Position numbers and translations under genes: made by a program
Notes under the pieces: generated by a model
Told to the model about the DNA's origin: nothing
Seen by the model: only the letters and a program-made list of their open reading frames with translations
Database searches by the model: none
Shown here: positions 44,293 to 53,864 of the stretch, in pieces
Numbering within the stretch: position 1 is the stretch's first letter
How the letters are laid out: every line of letters begins with the position of its first letter
NCBI RefSeq assembly: GCF_030812915.1
Contig: NZ_JAUSTQ010000005.1
Span: 123,035 to 187,034, forward strand
Direction: 5' to 3'
From: Alkalibacillus salilacus
GTDB taxonomy: Bacteria > Bacillota > Bacilli > Bacillales > Alkalibacillaceae
DNA: 64,000 nucleotides

Positions 44293-45413
44293 GAGGATCC
44301 CTTCTTCTGTTCAGCAACGCGGTGGTATATATCAAGGGCTTGTTGTGATTGACGATCCCAACCCATTTGTTGGATATTCGCATAAGCTGTCTCACTTAAG
44401 CGTTGTCGTAATGACTCATCTTCTAATTTCCTGACCGTTTTCACAAAGTCATCATTACTTGATGGGTCATACAACAAACCTTGTTTCTCATCAGTAATTT
44501 GTTCTTCTGTTGGACCACTTTTGGCTGCGACAACAGGTAAACCTGCTGCCATCGCCTCGGAAAGCACCAATCCTAGCGTTTCTGTTGTCGATGGGAAGAC
44601 GAATACATCAGCTGATGCATAGGCACTAGCCAGTTCCTCACCATGCAAAAAGCCAGTAAAGACTGTATTCGTACCAGCAAAATATTTTTCTAATTCGCCA
44701 CGGTGCGGACCATCACCAACGATTCCCAACACAAATTGATCTGAATAATCGAGTACGTGACGAATTTTTTCAATTTCCTTCTCTGGCGCTAGTCGGCCGA
44801 CAAACAGTAATAGGGTCTTGTCGGTTTGGCCGCCTGATAACCTGTCACGCATGTCATGACTTTTGTATTCAGGATTGAAAAATTCTGTATCGACACCGCG
44901 TTCCCAAACTTCAACATTATGGAAATCATGCGCATCAAGTTCCTGTTTCACGACATTCGATGTACATAAATTGAGATCGGCTTTGTTATGCAGTTTCCTA
45001 AAATACCACCATAAGAGTGGCTTAAATATCGAGACATTATAATAATCCGCATAACGTGGTACTTGTGTATGGTATGACGCAACTAATGGATAGTTCAACT
45101 TATTTGCATAGTGTACCCCAGAAGCACCAACAAATGCAGGATTAACGACATGAACAATATCAGGATCTTGCTCTTCAATAATCGTGCGCACTTGTTTGGA
45201 AGGAAACGCAAATAATTTTGACCGATAAAACAAGAATTTCCGTGCTGGCAGACCAATAATTTGCGCTCCTTCAAATTCCTTAACACCTAAATCTGGGGCT
45301 ACAACGGTAACATCATGACCTTGTTTCATAAAATAACGTATACTATGCGTTAATCGGGTCACAACGCCATCTGTTGCTGGTAGAAATGTTTCTGTGATGA
45401 TGAGTATATGCAT
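44289..45413 (-). CDS. sqdX: GT4 glycosyltransferase, probable sulfoquinovosyltransferase SqdX
   Basis: A 374-residue GT-B enzyme. The N-terminus (ITETFLPATDGVVTRL) and the segments DIVHVVNPAFVG, VASYHTQVPRYADYY, LNLCTSNVV and WERGVDTEFFNP closely resemble the cyanobacterial SqdX pattern as I recall it. The C-terminal nucleotide site has GRLAPEKEIE and the EX7E motif ETLGLVLSE. SqdX transfers sulfoquinovose from UDP to diacylglycerol. It lies 30 bp after sqdB. A generic GT4 acting on other lipids is the alternative, but the neighbour makes SqdX the better call. Confidence 0.85.
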   Translation of the reverse strand: MHILIITETFLPATDGVVTRLTHSIRYFMKQGHDVTVVAPDLGVKEFEGAQIIGLPARKFLFYRSKLFAFPSKQVRTIIEEQDPDIVHVVNPAFVGASGVHYANKLNYPLVASYHTQVPRYADYYNVSIFKPLLWWYFRKLHNKADLNLCTSNVVKQELDAHDFHNVEVWERGVDTEFFNPEYKSHDMRDRLSGGQTDKTLLLFVGRLAPEKEIEKIRHVLDYSDQFVLGIVGDGPHRGELEKYFAGTNTVFTGFLHGEELASAYASADVFVFPSTTETLGLVLSEAMAAGLPVVAAKSGPTEEQITDEKQGLLYDPSSNDDFVKTVRKLEDESLRQRLSETAYANIQQMGWDRQSQQALDIYHRVAEQKKGSS

Positions 45414-45443
45414 AACAAGTCCGTCCTTTATCCTATGCGCCTA

Positions 45444-46613
<1,170 letters not shown>

Positions 46614-46645
46614 TTAAATAACTTTTTAATTAGATAAAACATATT

Positions 46646-46660
46646 TCACAATCATTATCA
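46646..46660 (-). promoter_or_regulatory. Possible Fur-family box upstream of sqdB
   Basis: On the minus strand TGATAATGATTGTGA matches the 7-1-7 Fur motif TGATAAT-N-ATTATCA at 12 of 14 positions, 54-68 bases upstream of the sqdB start. It could equally be a PerR- or Zur-type site or chance in AT-rich DNA. Confidence 0.35.
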
Positions 46661-47045
46661 TAACATTCATAAGTAAGATTTCAATTAGTATCTAGTAATA
46701 AAGAACGAATGAGACAAATTTGTCAAATATTTTGGAAAAAACAAGGGGATTGAAGCAATCAAACCCCTTTAACCTATCAACCTAAATATGATTTGAACAT
46801 CCAAATTCTTGACCATTTTGTCTTATTATAACTAATTAATTTCAATTTGGATTAGTTTAACCAGAATCTTAAAAAAATCTTTACGTTATGAAATAAAACA
46901 AAACCTTCAATAACATGACGTTTTATTAGCCTAATGTTTAAGATCATTTTTTAATCGAGTAAAATCAAACCTCATATTAAACGAATAAAATTTATAAATC
47001 ACTTCGGTTTACATAAGATGATACAGTTCATTGTTCACAAAAAAA
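46661..47045. other. AT-rich gene-free region upstream of sqdB
   Basis: No credible gene. On the minus strand it contains a bulged hairpin with GTTTTTT after it (46743-46769), a 9-bp inverted repeat ATCCAAATT/AATTTGGAT (46799-46852) and a TATAAT box (46825-46830) between the arms. Together these could be a short non-coding RNA or an attenuated leader. Confidence 0.4.
46743..46769 (-). terminator. Orphan terminator-like hairpin upstream of sqdB
   Basis: On the minus strand AAGGGG and CCCCTT enclose GATTG/CAATC with a three-base bulge, followed by GTTTTTTCC. No gene on this strand ends before it, since the transporter gene has its own terminator at 47046. Confidence 0.6.
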
Positions 47046-47070
47046 CCGCCCATCTCTATGAGATGAGCGG
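47046..47070 (-). terminator. Terminator downstream of the APC transporter
   Basis: CCGCCCATCTC pairs with GAGATGAGCGG across a three-base loop, with one mismatch, followed by TTTTTTTG on the minus strand. It lies 165 bases after the stop. Confidence 0.82.
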
Positions 47071-47236
47071 CAACAATAAGATAGCGTCTTAATAACCTTA
47101 TGATCGAGGTTACCTTCATTTTATTATAGACCTATAATATTTACAATGTCACATTCATTGAAAAATAAATCAAAAATCCCATGTTTAGTGACCTAAAAAT
47201 TGTCGACATTGTTCAAGTTTTTATAATTATTCTAAT

Positions 47237-48733
47237 CTAGAATTCTTGGTCTTCTTCTTTTTTCAATTTATATTGGTCTTCTCCTAAGATTAGATAAGCC
47301 AATTCATCTCGTGTATATTTTGATAACTCTCGGCGGCGTCCAATGTAGAAAATCGCACCTAGTACAACCCATACAATTAACGCAATAAAGGACTCTTGTC
47401 CAAGCGCAGCTGGTGAAGCTGGGTATAGCAATAATATTAAGAATACAATACTTGATACCATACCGATGATTGTCACGACTTTTCGCCACGGAGAAATAAT
47501 ATGCAATTCTGGATTATAATCACGTGCTTGATCATTCCATCTTAATAACCTATAAGCTGTGTACGTTGTATAGAAATAAGCAATGGATACACCAACTGAA
47601 GACATATCAACGATCCAACTTAGCACATCACGACCAAACCACGGTGCAATAATCGAAATTAGGGCCGCAAATAAAATCGCATAAAACGGTGTGTTATGTT
47701 GCTTGTGTAAACGCGCAAACATATCAGGAAGGACTTTTCCACGCGCCATAGCAAATAAAACTCGGCTTGCTGATATTAAAAAGCCGTTTAAACCAGTGAA
47801 AATACCCATTGATAAGGCTGTTGCTAAAACAATTAAACCAGCTGTTCCCATCACTTCTTCAACAACAACACCTGTGCCCCATGAATGGTTCGCACCTGAA
47901 AGCTCCTGCCATGGCATAGCGACACCTGTAGACACAATCATCATCGAATAAATTGCTGCTGCAAATAAAATCGCTAATACGATTAATGTTAAAGCTTTTT
48001 TCGATGAGAACTTAAATTCTTCCGCTGCTTGTGGGACGTTATCGAAACCAACATAAGCAAATGGTGCAATGGCCACCATGGTCAGAATTGCTGATAACGC
48101 CGTCATGTCTGGCCTAAAGACAGGTGATAAATTACTAAATGATGTGTCACCACTTGAAGTCATACCAATCGTAATCGTTAGAACACCTAATATTAAAATA
48201 GCTACAAATATAAACTGCATACGACCTGAGATCGTCGAACCACGAATATTTAAAAATGCAAAAATACCAATTAATAATGTCGTGATAATAATTTCTGTTA
48301 AATAAACTTCCCATCCTGCTATTTCATATAGCTTGGCCTGTTCGATGAAATCCGGGAAGATGAATTTCAACATTAAAGAGAAAGCTGTCGCATTTAACGC
48401 TACGATACATATGTAACCAAGCGTTAAAAACCAACCACTAATGTATGCGTGCGTCCTGTTCAATCCTAAGAAAGCGTAGGCAAATTCCCCACCTGATACA
48501 GGATAACCTCGAATGAGCACACCATAGCTGATCGCAATCACGATCATGAGAAGCGCACCGATTGTTAAACCTAAAATGACGCCTAATGGTCCAGCATCAC
48601 CCATCCAGTTTGCTGGCATTACGAATGATGCCCAACCAATAGATGACCCGAGCGCAATGGCCCAAACCCAATGTGGCTTTAATGTTCTGTCTAATTTCTG
48701 ACGTGTTAGTGATTTGTCTGACCTTCCACTCAC
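47237..48733 (-). CDS. APC-superfamily amino acid permease
   Basis: A 498-residue transporter with about twelve TM helices between residues 20 and 480. The first helix has the APC substrate motif GSSIGWASFVMPA, and GYPVSGGEFAYAF follows near 75. The start is GTG behind AAGGAG. Cation-driven uptake or exchange of an amino acid or amine is expected; the substrate cannot be told. It stands alone, with its own terminator. Confidence 0.88.
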   Translation of the reverse strand: MSGRSDKSLTRQKLDRTLKPHWVWAIALGSSIGWASFVMPANWMGDAGPLGVILGLTIGALLMIVIAISYGVLIRGYPVSGGEFAYAFLGLNRTHAYISGWFLTLGYICIVALNATAFSLMLKFIFPDFIEQAKLYEIAGWEVYLTEIIITTLLIGIFAFLNIRGSTISGRMQFIFVAILILGVLTITIGMTSSGDTSFSNLSPVFRPDMTALSAILTMVAIAPFAYVGFDNVPQAAEEFKFSSKKALTLIVLAILFAAAIYSMMIVSTGVAMPWQELSGANHSWGTGVVVEEVMGTAGLIVLATALSMGIFTGLNGFLISASRVLFAMARGKVLPDMFARLHKQHNTPFYAILFAALISIIAPWFGRDVLSWIVDMSSVGVSIAYFYTTYTAYRLLRWNDQARDYNPELHIISPWRKVVTIIGMVSSIVFLILLLYPASPAALGQESFIALIVWVVLGAIFYIGRRRELSKYTRDELAYLILGEDQYKLKKEEDQEF

Positions 48734-48972
48734 GACTAAAAACTCCTTTTCGTATTAGAATGTTAAAGTATTACGCAAGTCATTGTCGCACACTCATTTA
48801 ACAATAGGAAATCTCCGATGACCTTGTCTGTGCTAGTATGAACAAGCATGAATGACCTGTGTGCATTATTTTTTGAAAATGTCGTAAAATATCAAAAAAT
48901 GCACGCAAAAATACCATAAGTATAAAAGTATTAATCAAGGGTAATGATGGAAGTAAAAAAGTTAGGTGACTC

Positions 48973-49515
48973 ATGATGCGCTGGATTAGCTTACTCTTGT
49001 TTTCAATCATTATCTTCCCTTTTTATCTTCTTACTACACATGTTTTTGATAACTTTTCATTAAATAACCCAGAACATATTGAAGAACCTTCATCTGAATC
49101 CATATCCACAACGACAGAACGCACTCTAAATGCTGCAACACACAAACCTGCCACAACCGCCAGTTCTTCTGGCAATATTAAAACAGAATACATAAACAAA
49201 CTCAATCAATTAGAAGAATCTGTTTGGGAAGAAATTAATCAATTAGAGAAGCAAGTGGAATCTGATCTTACCAGTACAAACAATGCGATCAAAAGAGGGG
49301 CAGTTCTTTTAAAATATGAACGAAAAGCACGGGAGATTGAAGAAAAAACTGACGAACAATTCACTGAACTTATGCAAGAATTAGAGAGCAATGTCCAATC
49401 AGATCAGACTGGTCAGCACCTTTCACAAGAATTAAAGACGGAATACGAAGACCGTAAATCAAAATTAAAGTCTTCCATATACGAGGAAGTGAATGCTTTT
49501 CTTAGTGAATCGTGA
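48973..49515 (+). CDS. Membrane-anchored coiled-coil protein, unknown function
   Basis: A 180-residue protein: an N-terminal hydrophobic anchor (about 3-23), a Ser/Thr-rich linker (about 35-68), and an outer helical domain (about 70-178) rich in Glu, Lys and Gln with heptad spacing. The ribosome binding site AGGTGA lies three bases from the first ATG and six from the second, so the second start (48976) may be used. I recognise no family. It lies upstream of the c-di-GMP riboswitch in the same direction; no clear terminator separates them. Confidence 0.7.
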   Translation: MMRWISLLLFSIIIFPFYLLTTHVFDNFSLNNPEHIEEPSSESISTTTERTLNAATHKPATTASSSGNIKTEYINKLNQLEESVWEEINQLEKQVESDLTSTNNAIKRGAVLLKYERKAREIEEKTDEQFTELMQELESNVQSDQTGQHLSQELKTEYEDRKSKLKSSIYEEVNAFLSES

Positions 49516-49624
49516 TGAAGGTACGCAGATTACTGCGAACCCTCAGAAAACATGTTGAAACTTTTGGATGGATTAGGGGTAGCCAGTCTGAATATCAAAG
49601 GGTAGACTATACTTAATATATCAA

Positions 49625-49715
49625 GAACGTGCAAAAGGCAAACCTTCTGAAAGGTTGGGACGCAAAGCTTTTGGTCTACGGGGAAACCTATGATTGCAAG
49701 GCTGCCACCATGTGG
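49625..49715 (+). ncRNA. Cyclic di-GMP-I (GEMM) riboswitch
   Basis: The conserved GEMM core is present: GGCAAACC, the stem AACCTT/AAGGTT, the near-invariant GGGACGCAAAGC (657-668 in the last digits), then TTTTGGTCTACGG and the 3' closing part GCAAGGCTGCCACC. The aptamer ends 15 bases before a short gene with the ribosome binding site GGGGGA. A CCACCAT at its 3' end can pair with the bases around that site, so control is probably at translation; no terminator hairpin is seen between aptamer and gene. Confidence 0.9.
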
Positions 49716-49729
49716 ATGGGGGAACGAAA

Positions 49730-49858
49730 ATGAAGCAAGCAGCACCAACTTCGTTACGTTATCTTGATCAAGAATGGGTTGAGCTGATCAAAATGGCTAA
49801 AGCACTCGGCATTGAAAAACAAGACATTCAGCAATTTTTAAAACATAAGTCAATATAA
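49730..49858 (+). CDS. SinI-like anti-repressor peptide under c-di-GMP control
   Basis: A 42-residue protein. Its centre LDQEWVELIKMAKALGIEKQ followed by DIQQFL matches the SinI/SinR dimerisation motif (LDQEWVELM...A...I..EEIR.FL). SinI-type peptides bind the repressor SinR and switch B. subtilis from motility to biofilm matrix production. The start ATG is seven bases after GGGGGA, directly below a c-di-GMP-I riboswitch, and the stop is followed by a strong hairpin. No sinR is in this window. The gene is too short for usual gene callers. Confidence 0.85.
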   Translation: MKQAAPTSLRYLDQEWVELIKMAKALGIEKQDIQQFLKHKSI

Positions 49859-49883
49859 TGGGATGGCGAAGTCGCCATCCCAT
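49858..49883. terminator. Bidirectional terminator between the SinI-like gene and the IDEAL-domain gene
   Basis: AATGGGATGGCGA and TCGCCATCCCATT form a 12-13-bp stem with a two-base loop. It serves the two convergent genes, which end within 5 bases of it on either side. Confidence 0.85.
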
Positions 49884-49887
49884 TTCG

Positions 49888-50313
49888 TTACTTGTAATAC
49901 GCCGTTAACGTGTTAAACATCGCTTGATCTCGGTTTTCTAAGGCTTGATTAATTAGTCGCATGAAATTCTCATGCTCAAGACTTGCGATCACATCCGATA
50001 ACTCTTCCTCCGATACTTCGCAAGAGTCTGTGTTTAATCGTTTGAAAAGTTCATTTATTTGAGCTTCAAACTGCTCAAATGTCCTTAATTGATAAAGTGG
50101 CAACGTCAAGTATTCCTTACCATGCTGAAACACAAATTGATCATCTGTATTGACAATCTGTTCGCTACATCGATCGATAATAATTTCACGTGCTTCTAAA
50201 GGAATAAAATGATAAGTCTTGCCATGACGTTCAATCGAAAAATACTGAAACGCTAAAATAATCCTTAAATAAGTCTCATCTCTTTTGACATAATAAGGTT
50301 TTAACATTTTCAC
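49888..50313 (-). CDS. IDEAL-domain protein
   Basis: About 141 residues, soluble. The first part begins near KMLKPYYVKRDETYLRIILAF; the C-terminal 25 residues (LINQALENRDQAMFNTL) are an IDEAL domain. Domain relatives include B. subtilis YpiB. The start is unclear: a run of in-frame GTGs follows a G-rich stretch (GGGGGTGGTGG), and the ATG at 50307 is a further option; I place it at a GTG. The convergent neighbour is the SinI-like gene. Confidence 0.78.
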   Translation of the reverse strand: MKMLKPYYVKRDETYLRIILAFQYFSIERHGKTYHFIPLEAREIIIDRCSEQIVNTDDQFVFQHGKEYLTLPLYQLRTFEQFEAQINELFKRLNTDSCEVSEEELSDVIASLEHENFMRLINQALENRDQAMFNTLTAYYK

Positions 50314-50514
50314 CGATTGCACCGCCACCACCCCCACTCTATATAAATTTAGAAAATTCTGTCTATTATAATTATGCACTATTTTTCAGAAAAATTAAAG
50401 CGATTTGACAAAATTTTTATATAAAAATCTTATAAACTGTTTTAAACTAAGATATAATGGGAAATAATTGCTATGTTAATAGTATGAATTAGTAATAAAG
50501 AAGGTGACACGATT

Positions 50515-51600
50515 ATGCCAAACGGGAAATGGTTTCGTATCGGATATGGTTTAATTATTATCTTACTCATTGTCTTTCTAGCAACAAAGGTAAGATTCAT
50601 TTTCGAACCAATTTTTGTCTTATTTCAAACATTATTCATTCCCATCATTATTGCGGGTATTCTCTATTATTTAATTCGGCCACTCGTCGATTTCGCATCG
50701 AAATACATACCACGGCCATTATCTGTAATTATCGTCTTTTTAACTGGTATTGGGATTGTGACTGGGCTGATTATGCTAATCGCTCCAGAATTAGAACGGC
50801 AGTTTAATAATTTAGCCAACTCGCTTCCTGATTTGATTGATGATGCCAACCAATTGTTACTCAATATTCAAGCGAGTGATTGGTTTTCTAGAATTTCACC
50901 TGAAGAAGATGCGATCACGAATTTCTTTAACAATTTAGAAAGTAACTTAGATCAAATTCTTTCGCAAATTGCTTCACAAATCACAGAGTATATCGGAGTC
51001 ATTGCAAACGTCTTAATCACCATCATTGTGGTACCGTTCATTTTATTTTACTTATTAAAAGATGGTGAGCTACTACCACGTCGAATCATTGGTTTCTTAC
51101 CTAAGCGTTATAAAGATGAAGCGGTTGAAATCTTAGATGACATGGATTCAGCGCTTAGTTCTTATATTCAAGGACAAATTATCGTTAGTTGTTTCGTCGG
51201 TGTGCTTGTTTATATTGGTTACACCATTATCGACTTACGATTCTCGCTAATTTTAGCCGTTGTAGCCCTTTTAACGAACTTCATTCCATTTATTGGACCA
51301 TGGATCGGAACGCTTCCAGGTGTAATTGTTGGTTTACTCGATTCACCGTTTCAGGCACTACTAGTTATCATCATAGTAGTGGTTATTCAACAGATTGAAA
51401 GTAATCTTATTTCACCACAGGTTATGGGTAAAAAATTACAAGTCCATCCGATTACGATTATATTCCTGTTGCTGTTTGCCGGTAGATTTGGTGGTATCTT
51501 GGCGATGATCATCGCCGTACCGACTTACGCGGTTATTAAAGTAATCGTCAGTCACATCTACCGGATTATCAAACTAAGGAATAAAGATTCATTTGAATGA
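50515..51600 (+). CDS. AI-2E family transporter (PerM-like)
   Basis: A 361-residue membrane protein with about seven TM helices: two or three at the N-terminus, a soluble stretch (about 95-155), then more helices to residue 350. The family motif is seen near 255-275 (LTNFIPFIGPWIGTLPG) and the segment QQIESNLISPQVMGKKL near 300. Members export autoinducer-2 or act as Na+/H+ antiporters in halophilic bacteria; which applies here is unknown. The start follows GAAGGTGA. Confidence 0.92.
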   Translation: MPNGKWFRIGYGLIIILLIVFLATKVRFIFEPIFVLFQTLFIPIIIAGILYYLIRPLVDFASKYIPRPLSVIIVFLTGIGIVTGLIMLIAPELERQFNNLANSLPDLIDDANQLLLNIQASDWFSRISPEEDAITNFFNNLESNLDQILSQIASQITEYIGVIANVLITIIVVPFILFYLLKDGELLPRRIIGFLPKRYKDEAVEILDDMDSALSSYIQGQIIVSCFVGVLVYIGYTIIDLRFSLILAVVALLTNFIPFIGPWIGTLPGVIVGLLDSPFQALLVIIIVVVIQQIESNLISPQVMGKKLQVHPITIIFLLLFAGRFGGILAMIIAVPTYAVIKVIVSHIYRIIKLRNKDSFE

Positions 51601-51635
51601 ATAAGAGGCTGGGACTAAACCTTATAATGCAAAGT

Positions 51636-51671
51636 AAAACCCGAGCGATTTTATGAAATCGTTCGGGTTTT
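51636..51671 (+). terminator. Terminator downstream of the AI-2E transporter
   Basis: AAAACCCGAGCGATTT pairs with AAATCGTTCGGGTTTT, one mismatch, four-base loop; 35 bases after the stop. It lies inside the composite repeat region. Confidence 0.85.
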
Positions 51672-51689
51672 CTGCTTGTATAACGCTCC

Positions 51690-51918
51690 ATCAAAACACT
51701 TCGCTTGGTTCTACGTGACATAAGCTCAACATCAGCTCTGCTGACGCAATCGCTGTGTTTCCTTTACCGGGGCACGGCTCGAGCCTCCTCGGCCCAAAAA
51801 CGGGGCCTGCGGGGTCTCGACACACGTGCTGTTCCCGTGACGACCCGGACGGTCTAATGTCGGCGTTGGTCACAGGACGTGGCCGCTTTTAGCCGACCAG
51901 GCGTCTAAGTGTTTTGAT
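51690..51918. repeat. GC-rich structured repeat, copy B
   Basis: A GC-rich element bounded by perfect 12-bp inverted repeats ATCAAAACACTT (51690-51701) and AAGTGTTTTGAT (51907-51918). The centre carries GGCACGGCTCGAGCC and GGGGTCTCGA as in copy A in reverse orientation. The 80 bp from about 51826 to 51905 match copy C with about eight differences. A wider frame, GGCTGGGAC at 51607 and GTCCC at 51986, brackets it. Confidence 0.85.
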
Positions 51919-52006
51919 TCCGCTTCATAATTGCTTAACTATAATGGATTTTAATAACTCATCTCTTGTATAAGTAAATTTTTATGTCCCGATCTATTGT
52001 TTAAAT

Positions 52007-52996
52007 TTAAGCTCTATTAAGCAATCGTTTCGTGATTTTCCATGAGAAGAATAGAAAAATCGTAGCACCGATCCAATATAAAATCACAGCAATCGTCATT
52101 CCTGAATTATAAGGCGCAATAGATGAAACAAGCATTCCACCTAATAACACACTACAAAGCGGAATACCGACTAAGAAAATCGGATGCAATGAACGAAACG
52201 TAATAAAATCTCCTGTGTATTCTGATGGGGCTTTAATAAACAATAGTAAACCAGCTACCGATGCGACGATTAGAGCTACAATCGGTGTCCAGACTGACAA
52301 TTGTTCATACATATACGGTGATAAGTACATAAACCAAAATAAATCCGTCATCACTGGCTCAAGATTACCTGAATTCAATTGACCTCCATGGACATAAACG
52401 AGTTGACTAATTAACATAAATAAGCCTTGCGGTAAGAATAAAAAGATAAACGTTAAGGCAATTTGTGATTTGATTTCACCCGTGATTGACCCAATCATCA
52501 TTGAAAAGGCAAAAATAAACGCATATACCGCTAAAGGCATGATAAATACTTCCCATAAGTCAACATTCGATAATAACGAGCTAAACTCTGATTGCGAGAT
52601 TACCATGACTGCCAACCAAAATGATATGGTAAAACTTAATACAATGGATAACATTCCGAACACGTACTTCGTTGCAAACATTTGCTGGCGCGAAAAAGGT
52701 AAAGCCATCGAAAAGTCATGTCGTTTCGTACTTTTTTCCAACCCGATTAAGAAACCAGCGAGTAAGATCACAAGACCAATTGCAATAACACCGAATACAT
52801 CTGGTGAAAATAAACCATTTATTTCATTAACCTTATTTTGCTCCCAATATTGCGGACTTTGTTCCGCCATTGTTCGCCAGGTATCCAAACTCATCACAGC
52901 ATTTAAAAAATAACTTAGTAAAAATACGATAAGTACACTAATACTGATTAACACATTATGCTTCCATTCTTTCATCCATAGTGCTTTAGGAAACAT
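52007..52996 (-). CDS. ABC-2 type transporter permease
   Basis: A 329-residue membrane protein with about six to eight TM helices, starting at MFPKALWMKEW behind GGAGGTGA; the preceding GTG is rejected. It overlaps the end of the ATPase gene by 11 bp. Together with the ATPase and the GntR regulator it forms a YtrA-type operon; such exporters commonly respond to cell-wall-active peptides. The substrate is unknown. Confidence 0.87.
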   Translation of the reverse strand: MFPKALWMKEWKHNVLISISVLIVFLLSYFLNAVMSLDTWRTMAEQSPQYWEQNKVNEINGLFSPDVFGVIAIGLVILLAGFLIGLEKSTKRHDFSMALPFSRQQMFATKYVFGMLSIVLSFTISFWLAVMVISQSEFSSLLSNVDLWEVFIMPLAVYAFIFAFSMMIGSITGEIKSQIALTFIFLFLPQGLFMLISQLVYVHGGQLNSGNLEPVMTDLFWFMYLSPYMYEQLSVWTPIVALIVASVAGLLLFIKAPSEYTGDFITFRSLHPIFLVGIPLCSVLLGGMLVSSIAPYNSGMTIAVILYWIGATIFLFFSWKITKRLLNRA

Positions 52997-53864
52997 ATAA
53001 GTCACCTCCTAATTTCGCCACGAACACGTCTTCAAGCGTAAGTGGTAGTTCCTCAAAGAGTATCGGGTCATACTGTCGTAACACCGCTTCATTTTCCTCA
53101 TCATTTTCCTTAATCAATACAACGCCAACACGCCCAGACTGACTTAAGACGTCCATATGCTCTTGAATATCACTTGGAAATGCATCATGATAAGCAACTT
53201 GTACTTTCTTATATTGTTGTTTCAACTCTTCCATCTCTACTTCAGATTCAACCGTTCCATCTTTAAGAACGACAATATGATCAGCCATTTTTTCAAGTTC
53301 ATCCAGACGGTGAGATGAAATAATGACCGAGACATCTTGTTTGGCCACTTCTTCAGCAATAAATTGAAGAATGTCCTTCTTGATAATGACATCTAACCCG
53401 TCCGTTGGTTCGTCTAGCAGTATGTATTGCGCATTAGTCGCAAACGCTAGAATTAGAGAAAATAACGCCTTTTGCCCTTTCGACATTTGTTTAATTTTAC
53501 CCGTCTTCTTGAAATTGAATTTATCCAGTAAATTGTAATAATAAGTTTCATCAAATGATGGATAAACAGTCTTATAAAACTTCACAATTTCTTTAACAGA
53601 ATACGCTTTCAAGGCATCTGTCGAATCGGGTACAAATACGATGTTTTGCTTAATATCTGGTTCACGATAAACACTTTTACCATCTACTGAAATCGAACCA
53701 TTATCAGCATGAATAATTCCTGATATCATACGGAGTAGTGTCGTTTTCCCAGCTCCATTACGACCAACGACCCCTGTAATTGTCCCCGGTTGGACTTGAA
53801 AATTAACTTGATCTAATATACGCGTTCGATCAAGCGATTTTGTAACATTATTAACTTTAATCAT
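52986..53864 (-). CDS. ABC transporter ATP-binding protein
   Basis: A 292-residue ATPase. Walker A GRNGAGKTT near 36, signature MSKGQKALFS near 130 (a degenerate LSGGQ, usual in this subfamily) and Walker B YILLDEPTDGLD. Its start overlaps the GntR gene by eight bases. It pairs with the downstream permease. Confidence 0.93.
   Translation of the reverse strand: MIKVNNVTKSLDRTRILDQVNFQVQPGTITGVVGRNGAGKTTLLRMISGIIHADNGSISVDGKSVYREPDIKQNIVFVPDSTDALKAYSVKEIVKFYKTVYPSFDETYYYNLLDKFNFKKTGKIKQMSKGQKALFSLILAFATNAQYILLDEPTDGLDVIIKKDILQFIAEEVAKQDVSVIISSHRLDELEKMADHIVVLKDGTVESEVEMEELKQQYKKVQVAYHDAFPSDIQEHMDVLSQSGRVGVVLIKENDEENEAVLRQYDPILFEELPLTLEDVFVAKLGGDLYVS

Noticed and set aside
46861..46930. Second terminator-like inverted repeat (AATAAAAC/GTTTTATT)
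   Set aside because: Purely AT-rich with a long loop; expected by chance in this composition.
49521..49540. Terminator after the coiled-coil gene
   Set aside because: The hairpin CGCAG/CTGCG is there but has no T run on the plus strand, so termination is not supported.
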